The notes beneath the pieces were generated by a model. That model made no database searches, had not been told where the DNA came from, and saw nothing but the letters and a program-made list of their open reading frames with translations. Shown here one piece after another: positions 1 to 9,710 of a stretch of 64,000 bases of DNA. The stretch's first letter is position 1. Each line of letters begins with the position of its first letter. Source of the DNA: Phorcysia thermohydrogeniphila (lineage in GTDB: Bacteria > Aquificota > Aquificia > Desulfurobacteriales > Desulfurobacteriaceae); contig NZ_SMFV01000003.1 of assembly GCF_004339575.1 (NCBI RefSeq), positions 174,240 through 238,239 on the forward strand, written 5' to 3'. A program made the translations under genes and the position numbers.

Positions 1-3000
1 CAACCCCTTCTCTTTCGCCTGCATCAACGATTTCATCGGCAAGGTGTTCAAAGCCAAGGAGCTCCGGTAGTTCATTCTTAAGCCTTACAACAATAGCCCT
101 TCTTGGCATTTCTCCTTCTGGAAGAACCTCTGTCTCAACCTCAACGGGAACTCCTTCAAACTTCATACTCCACTTCTTGTTCTTCCACTCTTCTGGTGCT
201 GTAGCCGGAACAGCAAAGGCAATACCGTCAATGCCGCTACTTTCAACAGGTATCGGAACTAAGTGTCTGTCAATGTCAAGGCCGTTAGAGAGGGCGTTTA
301 CGAGAAAGTCTCCAGCGTGCCTAATCATAACCTCGTAGTTCTTTCCTCCCCAACTCATGGTTCCGTAGATAGGCTCTCCTTCCTCGTTCTCCGGGGAGTT
401 AAAGAATACTAAGGTATGAGCTTCAACAGCTTCTCTGTAAGCCTTAGGAGGTATTTTTACAGGAACTGTAACGATTTCCCTTCCAAGTCCGAAGTACTTA
501 ATCGTTCCATCAGAGTTCTTAACAATAAGGGAAGATAGCGTTTCATCTCCTTCTATGTCCCCCATGTTAGCCTGAGGAAGTCTTCCATTCCTTGCATCGT
601 GGCAAGCAGAACAGGAGAGCTCCTCTCCATTTATGCTCTTCTCGTTAGCACCAAGGGCATACTCTTTTGGAAGAACGCCGTGGTCAATGCTAAATGGAGC
701 CGTCCAGATGTAAAAGACAGGGTCTGGGTTTTTAACTCCTTCCGCCTTAAGAACCTCAGTGATAGCTCTCTTCATAGCATCATACTCAGTATCCGTGTCA
801 ATCTCCGGCATGAAGTCTCCGTTGTCGTCGCAGATTGGGTCACCCAGTATCGTCTTAACACAAACCTTGTTGTTCTCCCAGTAGTAAGCAGGAACTTTCT
901 TGTCGCTCTGTCCAGCAGGTAGGATTCCCGAAGAGGCAGCCTCAGAGGTTACCTCACCGCTTAAGGCCGCGTTTATCTCCCTCGTGTAAAGAACCTTACC
1001 GGTTGACTTGTCGTACCAAGTAACGAGGGTAAGTGGGTCTGCAATTCTGTATATGAACCTCTGGCCACCCGGCTCATCTGGCCTAAAGCCGTTGTTGATT
1101 ATGACGGTAGCCCATCCCCAAGGGAAAGATTCCTGAGGAACTTTCCAGATACCAAACTGGGTTCTCTCAAGCCTTAAAGCAGCTTGCCTTGGGTCAAAGT
1201 CAACCTTGTAGATTGGAACGACAACGTCCTTACCGTTAGCAGTTTTAGCTATCGGGAAGGGCTGTGGAGCACCATACCCAGCTATTGGCATGAATGGACC
1301 AAATCCGGGGGAGAACATATCAATGGGTAAAAACTGAACGCTGTTGTTCTCGTTTTCCTTGTAGTAGAGCATCCTGTTGTCAAAGTTGTAGGAGTATCCA
1401 AGAACATCGTAGAAGGCCCTGAAGGTCCAGTGGGTTCTGTAAGGAATGTGACACACTTCACAGGCAATCTTTTCCATGTGAATCGCAGCGTTCCCTTCAG
1501 GTCCAAACTTCTCTTGGTGAACTTGAGCTGCAAGCTCCCTTGAGCCACCGAAGTGACAGTCTACACAGGTCTTCAAGGATGGGTTGTAGTCAAGGGACTG
1601 GTCCCAGTGACCTCCCCAGTCGTTACCTTTGAGGAAGTCGTGGTGGACGGGGTGGAGCTCCTTCTCCTCTTCCGTAAGCGTTCCCTCTCCATGGCAGGAG
1701 AGACAGGTCATACCACCTTTCTCGCTGTCAAAATGAACGTCGTAACCTATTGGGACATCGTCAAAGGAGATAACTGATTTTGCCTTCTGCATCTTGGAGA
1801 AGGCCTGCTGCTTCTGAACTGGGTCGGCAAGGTCGTAACCCTGAAGGTCTGTTGCCTGTAAGTTACCCTTATCCTCTCCTCCTCTGTGGATATCGTAAGA
1901 GAAGACGTCTCCCCTCTTAACTATCTCAGCAGCAAGACCGAGGGTTCCTTTTCTCGTTACCCAAGTGTAGTAGGTCGTGTCTTTTACGTTGTCCCCGTTT
2001 GTGTCAACCTCTGCAGACGGGTAAACGATTGCCATGTGGCAGTAGGAGCAAACAAATCCCCATTCCCTATTCTTAGTACCGTTTGTCATCTGAGGATAAG
2101 GATTGTCTGCCGTTCCGCTGCTTGTCGGAACGGAGTAGGTGTAGGTTTCTTCCTCCCTGTTTTGAAGAATCGGTAGCTCAACTTCTCCCTTATCGTTAAA
2201 TTCGTCAGCGTCGTAGTAAACTTCCGGCTTCCAAATATCACCGTCTTTTACGAACCTCACGTAGGCTAAGGGAACCCCGTCTTGGTCAGTGTCAACTCCC
2301 ATTAAAGAGGCAGTGGAGATGTACTTAAAGAAGAATCCTGCAAAGGTTCTGTAAACTACGTTTCCATCCTTGTCCTTTAAAAGAGCCGCTCCGCCACCAA
2401 CGTAGGGCTCTCCGCCGTCTTTGTCCTTAGTGGTCTCTGGGTGCTCAAAGTAAACAACCCTCGCTACCTCTCTGGTCGCTCCGTTTGCGTTGTTTGGATA
2501 GAGAATAAAGGGTTTTGCTTCTGTTCCGTTCCTTATTACGTCGTTTATGAATGTGTCGTCAACGCCGTAGACGGCCTTTAGAACCTCTAATGGAACGGAG
2601 TTGTAGTAGGCAGACTCAACCTTTGCAACGGTCTTTCCGTTAATTGTTTCTCCAACTTTTGGAGGAACTCCAAGGGAAATGACTATCGTTTCTCCTTCGT
2701 CCGTAACTCCCTTAAACACCATAACTCTTGGGTTTGCAGGCATTATCGGGTAAACGTCGGCAACTCCAAGCTGGGTGTGAACAGTCTTATCCTTCTGGGA
2801 GGCGTCAGCGTGACACATGAAACAGTCGGTATCGTTGACTCCAGAACGCTTGAAGTTAAAGACTCCCGGTTTTCCTATGTAACCGGCTCCGACCTCGTAG
2901 TCTGAGTAACCCAAGAGGTCTCCGTCAATTCCTACCTTCGCTATAAGGGTATCGTCGTGGATGAACCAGTCCTTATTACTTGCCAGAGCTTCAAAGTCAC

Positions 3001-3655
3001 TATCGCCGAGCCTCTCTTTTAGAACCTCATCAAGAGGCTTGTCCTCCCTTCCAAACTGAGCAGCTCCTCCACCTGCGTGGCAGGAGTTACAGGTTATGTT
3101 GTGGTTCATAGTTCCCATATCAAAGTTGAAACCTTTGTAAGCGTTGGCATCTGCAGGGTTTATGCCTTCTACTGCTCCATCTGGAACTGCAGGGTCGTTT
3201 AGAGGATTCTTTGCCGCCAACTGGCGGTAGGAAGGTGGTCACCAGCCCCCGTAGTGGGACTTACTGCGGAAGTAGCGCATTTTCAACACTTGATTGGTCA
3301 CAAAATCCTTAGTTCCAGTATCATCACCGTGGGTTTCTTCGTTGTCCATCCAGCCCATGTCGTGGATTCCAACAGCTCCGTGGTGGGACATGCGGAGGTC
3401 CTCAATTATCTCCTCGTGACACTGGCCACAGGTCTTTTCCCAGCTGACCGGTTTACCCTTTTTAAGGGAAACGACGTTCCCGTTTTTGTCCTTTACCTCT
3501 ATGGTCTCAGAGGAAAGTCCGCTGATGATGCTGTTCCCTTCCGTGTCAAGGAGCTTTATGGCCTCGTGATCGGCATACCCTTGCGAGGCAAGAACCGCAC
3601 TCAGTATAAAGGAAGTTGTAAGGGTCAGCTTACTCTTTCTCCACCTCGCCCTCAT
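1..3655 (-). CDS. Exported octahaem c-type cytochrome with in-frame TGA (candidate selenoprotein); 3' end outside window
   Basis: Exported multihaem cytochrome, cut by the left edge. The 1,218 visible codons open with a signal peptide (about residues 1-29) and carry eight CXXCH haem sites: CGQCH at 76-80, then CNSCH, CFMCH, CSYCH, CLSCH, CVDCH, CEVCH and CSACH. The ATG was chosen over one 26 codons upstream because it has GGAGG five bases ahead and because the promoter lies between the two. Codon 139 is TGA (3239-3241). I walked the same frame through all remaining 1,079 codons to the window edge and found no other stop; seven of the eight haem motifs lie beyond the TGA. It is therefore read either as selenocysteine or as a recent lesion in an intact frame. 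Such proteins usually move electrons across the periplasm or outer membrane; the partner cannot be told here. Confidence 0.85.
3214..3241 (-). promoter_or_regulatory. Candidate bacterial SECIS: TGA codon plus downstream hairpin
   Basis: Reading the minus strand, the TGA is followed after 11 bases by a hairpin with stem CCGCC/GGCGG and loop AGUU. The apical loop begins 16 bases after the TGA and has G as its second base. Known bacterial SECIS elements (for example E. coli fdhF, with a loop of AGGUCU about 17 bases after the UGA) place a G at the start of the loop at a similar distance, inside the coding frame. The match is structural and by eye; no folding energy was computed. Confidence 0.55.
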
Positions 3656-3701
3656 CTCGTCCTCCAATGCGTTTACAAAATTTTTACATTCCGGGATTCT
3701 A

Positions 3702-3730
3702 ATTCTAACAGAACATCCATAATCTTTCAA
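3702..3730 (-). promoter_or_regulatory. Sigma70-type promoter of the octahaem cytochrome
   Basis: On the minus strand: TTGAAA, a 17-base spacer, then TAGAAT, with TG just ahead of the -10 (extended -10). It lies between the ruvB stop and the cytochrome ATG and would give a leader of about 40 bases, so the cytochrome can be expressed separately from ruvAB. Confidence 0.6.
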
Positions 3731-3746
3731 CATTAATAATCTTTTA

Positions 3747-4697
3747 TTAAAGCAAACTCGGCGAAGGAAGGTAACCTATAGCACGAAGTCCCTCAGGGGT
3801 TATCTTTCTGCCCCTTGGAGTTCTAACTATGAACCCCATTTCAATGAGGTAGGGCTCGTGGACGTTAGCGATGGTTTCAACGTCCTCCTTTAAAACCATA
3901 GCTAAGGTGTTTAGACCTACTGGCCCCCCTTTAAAGACTTCAGCTATAGTTTTTAGTATCTTCCTGTCCATCTGATCAAGGCCATAGGAGTCAATACCAA
4001 GCTCATCAAGGACCTTCTTGGCTCTATCCTCGCCGATTTTTTCCCAGCCATGAACTGTAGCGTAATCCCTAAAGCGTTTGAGGAGCTGGTTTAATATCCT
4101 CGGAGTTCCCCTACTTGAGCGGGCTAAAATTTTGAGAGCTCCCTCACTCAAAACAATTCCAAGTTTTTCAGCATTTTTCTTGGCTATCCTTGCAAGTTCT
4201 GAGGCAGTATAGAGCTCCAGCCTACAGATGAGTCCAAACCGGGAGCGAAAAGGAGGAGTTAAAAGGTTAAGCCGGGTTGTTGCGCCTATAAGGGTAAAAC
4301 GGGGGAGCTCTATTGAGAGAGCTCTTTTACTCCCAGAACCCGTAACGATGTCTATCCTAAAGTCTTCCATAGCCGAGTAGATGCTCTCTTCCAAGCTTCT
4401 GTTGAGCCTGTGAATCTCATCTATGAATAGAACGTCCCCCTCGTTTAAGGAAGTAATGAGAGCTATTAAATCCCCTTTCCTTTCTATAGTTGGAGCAGAA
4501 ACTATCTTGATTTCTTTTCCGAGTTCCTTAGCTATTATCATAGAGAGAGTCGTTTTCCCCGTTCCCGGAGGACCGTAAAAGAGGACGTGGTCAAGGGGCT
4601 CTCCCCTCTTCTTCGCCGACTCAATCGCCACCTTCAGTACTTTTTTTACTTTCTCCTGACCTATGAACTGGTCAAGACTTTCCGGCCTTTCTATCAA
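3747..4697 (-). CDS. ruvB: Holliday junction branch migration DNA helicase RuvB
   Basis: RuvB is the hexameric AAA+ motor that, with RuvA, drives branch migration of Holliday junctions during recombination repair in the cytoplasm. The 316 residues show the family in full: Walker A GPPGTGKT at 42-49, Walker B DEIH at 93-96, sensor 1 GATTR at 138-142, the arginine finger region FRSRFG at 150-155, and a C-terminal winged helix with the GRKITPEG segment. The start overlaps the ruvA stop by four bases (ATGA), so the two are translationally coupled. The N-terminus is short, beginning almost directly at the conserved RP.S/DE.IGQ block. Confidence 0.98.
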   Translation of the reverse strand: MIERPESLDQFIGQEKVKKVLKVAIESAKKRGEPLDHVLFYGPPGTGKTTLSMIIAKELGKEIKIVSAPTIERKGDLIALITSLNEGDVLFIDEIHRLNRSLEESIYSAMEDFRIDIVTGSGSKRALSIELPRFTLIGATTRLNLLTPPFRSRFGLICRLELYTASELARIAKKNAEKLGIVLSEGALKILARSSRGTPRILNQLLKRFRDYATVHGWEKIGEDRAKKVLDELGIDSYGLDQMDRKILKTIAEVFKGGPVGLNTLAMVLKEDVETIANVHEPYLIEMGFIVRTPRGRKITPEGLRAIGYLPSPSLL

Positions 4698-5254
4698 GTT
4701 TCTCTCCCAGAGAGTTTCTGAACGGCCAGCTTAACAGCCTCTTCAAGGGTTAAGCCACTAAGGTTTACACCTTTTAGTTTAACTACAATCTCTTTCTTAG
4801 AATAACCCAATGAAAGGAGAACTTCCATTAGCTCTTCCGGTACTTCCACACTCCTTTCAAGTTTCCCTCTTAATTCAAGTATTATCCTCTCTGAGAGCTT
4901 TTTACCAAGTCCCGGAACAGAAGAGAGGGCTTTTACGTCACCGGCCGAAACTATCGCCTCAAGCTCTTCCTTTGAAAAGTGGGAGATTATGCTCATAGCC
5001 ACCTTCGCACCCACTTTCGGGATTTTTAAGAGGGTCTCAAAAAGAGAACGCTCCCCTAAGGTCTTAAATCCGTAAAGGGTTGGTGTCCCTTCAGGAGGCA
5101 GGATGAGCTTTGTAAAGAGCTCTACAGTATCCCCCTCTTTTACCTCCGTAAGAACCCTAAGGGGGACAAAAACCCTTAGAGCGAAAGAGCCACACAGAAC
5201 AGAGATACTATCGGGATACTTGTAGACAACCGTTCCTCTTACAAGGTCAACCAT
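4694..5254 (-). CDS. ruvA: Holliday junction branch migration protein RuvA
   Basis: RuvA tetramers clamp the four-way junction and load RuvB. The 186-residue product has the N-terminal OB fold (MVDLVRGTVV start), a central helix-hairpin-helix pair (KIPKVGAKVAM and VPGLGKKLSERI), and the C-terminal three-helix RuvB-contact domain ending in LGYSKKE...LTLEEAVKLA. It is slightly shorter than E. coli RuvA (203). It sits one base after the gspN stop and overlaps ruvB by four bases, so secretion and recombination genes share one transcript here. Confidence 0.97.
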   Translation of the reverse strand: MVDLVRGTVVYKYPDSISVLCGSFALRVFVPLRVLTEVKEGDTVELFTKLILPPEGTPTLYGFKTLGERSLFETLLKIPKVGAKVAMSIISHFSKEELEAIVSAGDVKALSSVPGLGKKLSERIILELRGKLERSVEVPEELMEVLLSLGYSKKEIVVKLKGVNLSGLTLEEAVKLAVQKLSGRET

Positions 5255-5255
5255 T

Positions 5256-6017
5256 TTACCTTGCTACCGTTACGTTTTCGGCAAAGCCTTTAATCCTGAA
5301 GGAGAAGGTTCTACCCTTTAAAGGAGCCACCTTAGGTTTAACCTTTACTTTCAAGTTGAGGTAAGACCTTTTAGGAATTCTAAGGTCAACGTTAATATAA
5401 CCCTTCACGCTTATTTCAGCATCTCTACCGGCTCCTTTTGCCTCAAGGCTTACAACGTTCTCCCTTTTTACAGTAAAAGTTCCCTCTACCTTACCAAGGT
5501 TTAAACCCGGAATGGAGAAAAGACCAAAGGAGAGCTCTCCAACCTTTACGTTCTGAAGGGAAAAACTTCCTCTTCCACCCTTAAGGAGTTTCTTTTCAGC
5601 ATCTAAACGGAACTTTCCGCTTAAAGACAAAAGCCCCTCTACCTTTACAGGCAACTCTTTAACGCACTTTGCTACGTTAAGAGATTCAAGAAAAAACTCT
5701 AAACTTGATACAGGGTAATCAAGTTCTATTTCTCCCTCACCACTACACGCTTTTAAGGAAATCTTTAAGCGTTTACTACCGGAAAAGATACTGCTTATCT
5801 CTGGAAAAATTTCAACCTCTTCAATAGAAAAAGGTAGAGATAAAAGGCTCAGCTTTTTAACTTCTACCTTGGGAGGAAATCGCTCAACCTCTACTTTCCC
5901 GTAGCTTATCCCCCTTTTGCAGAGCTCCCCCTCAACAAACCTTTCAATCGGTAGCGATAGGTAGAGAAATACCGGAAAGGAGAGAAGGAATATTAAAAAA
6001 GGGTAGAACTTCTTCAT
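5256..6017 (-). CDS. gspN: Type II secretion system protein N-like (GspN)
   Basis: Probable inner-membrane GspN of the type II secretion system. The 253-residue protein has one N-terminal membrane anchor (residues 4-22) and a beta-rich periplasmic remainder with the pattern of GspN/AsmA-like folds (repeated short beta segments such as GEIELDYPVSSLE and GKVEGTFTVKRE). Sequence identity to model GspN is not obvious by eye; the call depends on size, topology and on following gspK-L-M in the usual order. The start overlaps the gspM stop by ATGA. Confidence 0.72.
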   Translation of the reverse strand: MKKFYPFLIFLLSFPVFLYLSLPIERFVEGELCKRGISYGKVEVERFPPKVEVKKLSLLSLPFSIEEVEIFPEISSIFSGSKRLKISLKACSGEGEIELDYPVSSLEFFLESLNVAKCVKELPVKVEGLLSLSGKFRLDAEKKLLKGGRGSFSLQNVKVGELSFGLFSIPGLNLGKVEGTFTVKRENVVSLEAKGAGRDAEISVKGYINVDLRIPKRSYLNLKVKVKPKVAPLKGRTFSFRIKGFAENVTVAR

Positions 6018-6568
6018 CCTTCCTCGCTCCTCATAAAGTTGAAGGTAACCTTTCCAGAAACGAGACCGTTCTCATCCATATCAGAGATTTCAAGGGAAGT
6101 TGACTTGAAGTAGTAGGGAGAGCTCTCCAAGCTCCTTATGAACCTACCGAGCTTGTTAAGGGAAACTTCTGAGAAACTCACGGTTACAGTTTTAACCTCA
6201 ATTCCTTCCTGAACCCTGCCTACAGAAACCTTTACGTTCTTAACCTCAATAGAGTACGTTTGAGCCCTCTTTTTCACGTAGTCAGCCACGTTCAAGTTCT
6301 TCCCTCTCCTAACTCTCCGCAGGGCAGGTTCAACCTCCGATTTAAGGGAGACAAACTCCAGAGCCTTAGGCCTTAGCTTTTCTACCCTCTCTTTTAACTT
6401 CTGAGACCTTTTTAAGTACTCTCTTTCAAGTGAACTAATTGGGGAAAAGACAAAAGTTACAAATGCAAGGAAGATAGCAACAGGAGTTCCAATAAGGACG
6501 ATTAACCTATCTCTTTCATTAAGTCCGGAAAGGTAATCTACAAAGGTTTCTTTCAACCTTTCAAGCAC
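6014..6568 (-). CDS. gspM: Type II secretion system protein M-like (GspM)
   Basis: Small bitopic protein of 184 residues: a basic/acidic cytoplasmic N-terminus with the segment LSGLNERDRLIVL, one transmembrane helix (about 23-45), a coiled coil (about 48-80) and a periplasmic ferredoxin-like domain ending near SGKVTFNF. This is the GspM architecture; GspM binds GspL and stabilises the inner-membrane platform of the secretion motor. GTG start preceded by AAAGGG, overlapping the gspL stop by eight bases. Confidence 0.8.
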   Translation of the reverse strand: MLERLKETFVDYLSGLNERDRLIVLIGTPVAIFLAFVTFVFSPISSLEREYLKRSQKLKERVEKLRPKALEFVSLKSEVEPALRRVRRGKNLNVADYVKKRAQTYSIEVKNVKVSVGRVQEGIEVKTVTVSFSEVSLNKLGRFIRSLESSPYYFKSTSLEISDMDENGLVSGKVTFNFMRSEEG

Positions 6569-7802
6569 CGCCCTTTACCCCAGATACCGTAATCGTGAAC
6601 TTAATACCCTTATCGGTTTCCTTAGTAACATCTGTATTTACCTTACTGAAACTACTCTTTAGCCTGTCCGTAAAGTTCTTCAGAGCTCCTGAGCTTTTTG
6701 CCAGTCCCGTGAGTTTAAAGCTATCGGCCGCAGAGCTCCCCTCCACTTTCAAAATTTTTACGTCGTTAACCACAGCCTTAGAGACGCCGGAAACGTAAAG
6801 GAGAACAGAAGGTTTATCAAGGAGCAGAAGTTCTCTTAACCTTTCAAGCCGAGATAAGGCTTGAGAGAGCTGCTCTTCTGGTGCAACAACTCTTTCGCCG
6901 AGTATCCTTTCTACCGCTTTTTTGTATTCCTTTTTTAGCTCCAGATAGTTCCTTTTAGCCTGAAGGTAAGAAAGGTACTCTGCAGCTGAAAGGAAGAGAA
7001 GTCCTGAAAGAACCATAAAGGCAGAGGCGATTAACTTCCCTTTATTTTTTGTAAAAAATTCTGAGCTAAAAAGGGAAAGCTCTTTAAAAGATGCCCTGCA
7101 GGAGGATTTCCTAAAGTGAAAAAGGCCGAAAGCCCCAAAGTAGAGGGGAGTTTCTCCGCCAAAGGGTTCAATATTTGGAATCTCTACGGTTAGCCGCTCT
7201 TTCAAGAGTCTAACAAAATCGTCATCAAGAGCTCCTCCACCTACAAGGATAGCTCTCTTTGACTTAACAAGGGGAAAGATTCTGTCTTCAAGGAAAGAAA
7301 GGTCGCTTTTAAGAGCTTCAAAGCCAGCTCTTACAATTTCAACAGACTTTAACTTCCCGCCAACAATTTCTACAACAGCCGTCTTTGAAGCACCAGCGTC
7401 AATAACGGTTAGCTCATCCTCCCCATAAACTAACCTTGCAGCCGTAGCTACCCCGATGATATCAACAGTAATAGCAGTAAGGTCCTTAAACGACTCCTCT
7501 AAGGGCTGTAATGTCTCTCTTTTCTCTACGAAGACTAAGAGCTCACACCCCTCCTTTTCCCTCTTTACAGGACAGAAAGAGACCGCTATTTCCTCTGGTA
7601 AAACCCCAATGTCAGAGGAAACGTCGTTAAGGATTACTTTTTTTAGCTGGTGTCCCCTACATAAAGGGTAAAAGGACCTTTTTATAAAAACGGTCCTCGC
7701 AGAAATGCCGGCTACGATTCCCCTCCCCTCCGGAAGGCCTGTCCCAAAGAACCTACCGTCAAACCACTTTGTAACCTTAGAGCCTACATCAACGCCTATC
7801 AT
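6561..7802 (-). CDS. gspL: Type II secretion system protein L-like (GspL/PilM-type actin fold)
   Basis: Cytoplasmic actin-like fold followed by a single membrane helix. The N-terminus MIGVDVGSKVTKWF matches the phosphate-binding strand of PilM/GspL proteins; the second motif VIDAGASKTAVV lies near residue 150. A membrane helix (about 254-275) is followed by a coiled coil (LQAKRNYLELKKEYKKAVE) and a periplasmic ferredoxin-like domain, as in GspL, which links the GspE ATPase to the platform. I start at the ATG that overlaps the gspK stop (ATGA) and not at one five codons upstream. Confidence 0.82.
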   Translation of the reverse strand: MIGVDVGSKVTKWFDGRFFGTGLPEGRGIVAGISARTVFIKRSFYPLCRGHQLKKVILNDVSSDIGVLPEEIAVSFCPVKREKEGCELLVFVEKRETLQPLEESFKDLTAITVDIIGVATAARLVYGEDELTVIDAGASKTAVVEIVGGKLKSVEIVRAGFEALKSDLSFLEDRIFPLVKSKRAILVGGGALDDDFVRLLKERLTVEIPNIEPFGGETPLYFGAFGLFHFRKSSCRASFKELSLFSSEFFTKNKGKLIASAFMVLSGLLFLSAAEYLSYLQAKRNYLELKKEYKKAVERILGERVVAPEEQLSQALSRLERLRELLLLDKPSVLLYVSGVSKAVVNDVKILKVEGSSAADSFKLTGLAKSSGALKNFTDRLKSSFSKVNTDVTKETDKGIKFTITVSGVKGGA

Positions 7803-8683
7803 TGAACTACCTTCCACTCAAGGACTTTATACCTATTCGCGTAGGCCTCAACTGTAGCCGTGGTATCGCCGCTATGTGCTGTAGCCTCTATCCGGAAGTA
7901 ATTGCACCTCACCGTTATTAGAGGCTTTATTTCAAAGTAGAGCTCCTCATCAAAACCGGGGAGCTCCTTTAGTTTTGTTAAATCTTTTATAGGACGGTTC
8001 TCAATTATACTATCCACAGCGTCCTCGCCCATTTGAGGAGAAAGGGCTAAGAGAACCTCTTTTGGAGCGGAGTTCACGTTAACTTTCCCGCCATAGACCG
8101 TAAGGTAGTTCCTCAGCTTCTTAAAAACCCTGTCATCAACCCCCTTTACGTAAAATAGCTCATAGATACTCTTCATAGGAACATTTGAAGGCCGGTACCC
8201 AAGCCCCTCGTAGTAGAAACTTTCTGCACCGTTCCCAAAGACTTCATCATCGCCATCAATCCAGTCCCTAAGAGCATCAGCCAAGTCTACATTAAGCTCC
8301 AGTTTTTCAAAGAGCCTTTGAGCTATACCGTACCAGCGGTTATCCTTCAGATTGTTAACGTTAATCTTGCCACACTCGTCCTCTATTCTAATGGAAACAG
8401 AAATTCCCCGGTAGTTGTAGTAAAAAGGGGAAGCCCAATCGTCACCGATACCGTCAAAGCCGTTGTTGTCGTTTCTCAAGAAGTAGAGGGCAAGCTTCAC
8501 AGCAGAAACGGCGGCGTGGTAAGCAACGGTATAGTCCCTGAAACTTTCAGCCTTTTTAAAGTTTAGCGTTGAAACGTAGTAAAGGGAAAAGAGAAAAGAG
8601 GCGGTAACAGAAACCATAACAAGGACAAGGAAGAGGACAAACCCCTTCCTACTCCCTGAAGAACTCAAGAATCTTTTCCTCAT
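7799..8683 (-). CDS. gspK: Type II secretion system minor pseudopilin GspK
   Basis: GspK is the large tip pseudopilin of the secretion pseudopilus. The N-terminus has a prepilin signal (basic stretch, then G-F cleavage context at KGFVLFLVLVMV) followed by a 20-residue hydrophobic helix; the body has the typical GspK domain with DECGKINVNN, a SAM-like insert (ALRDWIDGDDE) and KVNVNSAPKEVLLAL. The annotated ATG overlaps the mtnA stop by 35 bases and has no clear ribosome site; a TTG five codons inside (8668) with AGGAAAAG ahead is a fair alternative. Confidence 0.9.
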   Translation of the reverse strand: MRKRFLSSSGSRKGFVLFLVLVMVSVTASFLFSLYYVSTLNFKKAESFRDYTVAYHAAVSAVKLALYFLRNDNNGFDGIGDDWASPFYYNYRGISVSIRIEDECGKINVNNLKDNRWYGIAQRLFEKLELNVDLADALRDWIDGDDEVFGNGAESFYYEGLGYRPSNVPMKSIYELFYVKGVDDRVFKKLRNYLTVYGGKVNVNSAPKEVLLALSPQMGEDAVDSIIENRPIKDLTKLKELPGFDEELYFEIKPLITVRCNYFRIEATAHSGDTTATVEAYANRYKVLEWKVVQ

Positions 8684-9707
8684 TAGGCGAATTTATAACA
8701 CCCTTTTCGGTAATTATCGCCGTTATGTTCTCGTGTGGCGTAACGTCAAAGGCGGGATTTTTAACCTTAGCCCCGTAAGGAGCTATGCGGCAGTCACGAC
8801 AGTGGCAGAAGAGAACCTCCTCTGGAGCTCTCTCCTCTATGGGAATCTCCTTACCGCTCCTTATTGAGAGGTCAAAGGTTGAGGTGGGAGCAGCAACGTA
8901 GAAAGGAATGCCGTGCTCCTTTGCAAGGACTGAAAGGGCATAAGTTCCTATCTTGTTGGCCGTGTCGCCGTTTAGGGCAATCCTGTCCGCTCCGACTATT
9001 ACACAGGTAATCTCTCCAGAGGCCATGAGCCAGCCTGCCATGTTGTCGGTTATGAGGTAGTAGGGAATTCCTTCCTGCTGTAATTCCCAAGCTGTAAGCC
9101 TTGCCCCCTGAAGGTAAGGACGGGTCTCATCAACGTAAACTGTTATCTCTTTACCCGCCTCAACGGCGGCCCTGATAACGCCGAGAGCCGTTCCGTAGCC
9201 GGCAGTTGCGAGAGCTCCCGTGTTACAGTGGGTAAGGATGACTTCGCGGGAAGAAAGGAGCTCCGCTCCGTACTGGCCTATTTTCTTGTTTGTTTCAACG
9301 TCCTGCTGTTCAATGTTCACAGCTTCTGTTTCAAGGGCCGCAACGATGTCCTCAATAGTCCTTCCCGCCTCAACTATCCTCTTCATTTTCTTTAAAGCCC
9401 AGAAGAGGTTAACTGCCGTTGGACGGGTTGCAGCGAGCCTGTTGATTATCAGTTCAAGCTTAGCTTTAAAGTCCAAAAAGTTCTTGGTTTCTCCCGCTAC
9501 CTCCTTTGCGCCAAGAACAACTCCGTAAGCAGCAACAACGCCTATAGCGGGAGCTCCCCTAACGACCATCTCCTCTATTGCCCGTGCAACACACTCGTAG
9601 TCCTTACACTCAATCCACTCTTCCTTTAGAGGAAGCTTCCTCTGGTCAAGGAGTAGGAGGGAATCTCCTGTCCACTTTAGAGGACGTATATCCTTTATTC
9701 TCGCCAT
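8649..9707 (-). CDS. mtnA: Methylthioribose-1-phosphate isomerase
   Basis: MtnA converts 5-methylthioribose-1-phosphate to the ribulose form in methionine salvage. The 352 residues carry the eIF2B-like fold with RGAPAIG near 50-56, the catalytic cysteine C161 in HCNTGALAT and the catalytic aspartate D241 in VGADRI, matching the known C160/D240 pair of B. subtilis MtnA. A small Cys/His insertion, CHCRDC, sits in the C-terminal part. No other methionine-salvage gene is nearby. It is four bases from the next upstream gene and overlaps gspK downstream. Confidence 0.95.
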   Translation of the reverse strand: MARIKDIRPLKWTGDSLLLLDQRKLPLKEEWIECKDYECVARAIEEMVVRGAPAIGVVAAYGVVLGAKEVAGETKNFLDFKAKLELIINRLAATRPTAVNLFWALKKMKRIVEAGRTIEDIVAALETEAVNIEQQDVETNKKIGQYGAELLSSREVILTHCNTGALATAGYGTALGVIRAAVEAGKEITVYVDETRPYLQGARLTAWELQQEGIPYYLITDNMAGWLMASGEITCVIVGADRIALNGDTANKIGTYALSVLAKEHGIPFYVAAPTSTFDLSIRSGKEIPIEERAPEEVLFCHCRDCRIAPYGAKVKNPAFDVTPHENITAIITEKGVINSPNEEKILEFFRE

Positions 9708-9710
9708 TTC

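Noticed and set aside
3239..3733. A 164-residue stand-alone protein as the whole gene
   Set aside because: It is only the part of the cytochrome frame before the TGA, and its upstream ATG lies ahead of the promoter.
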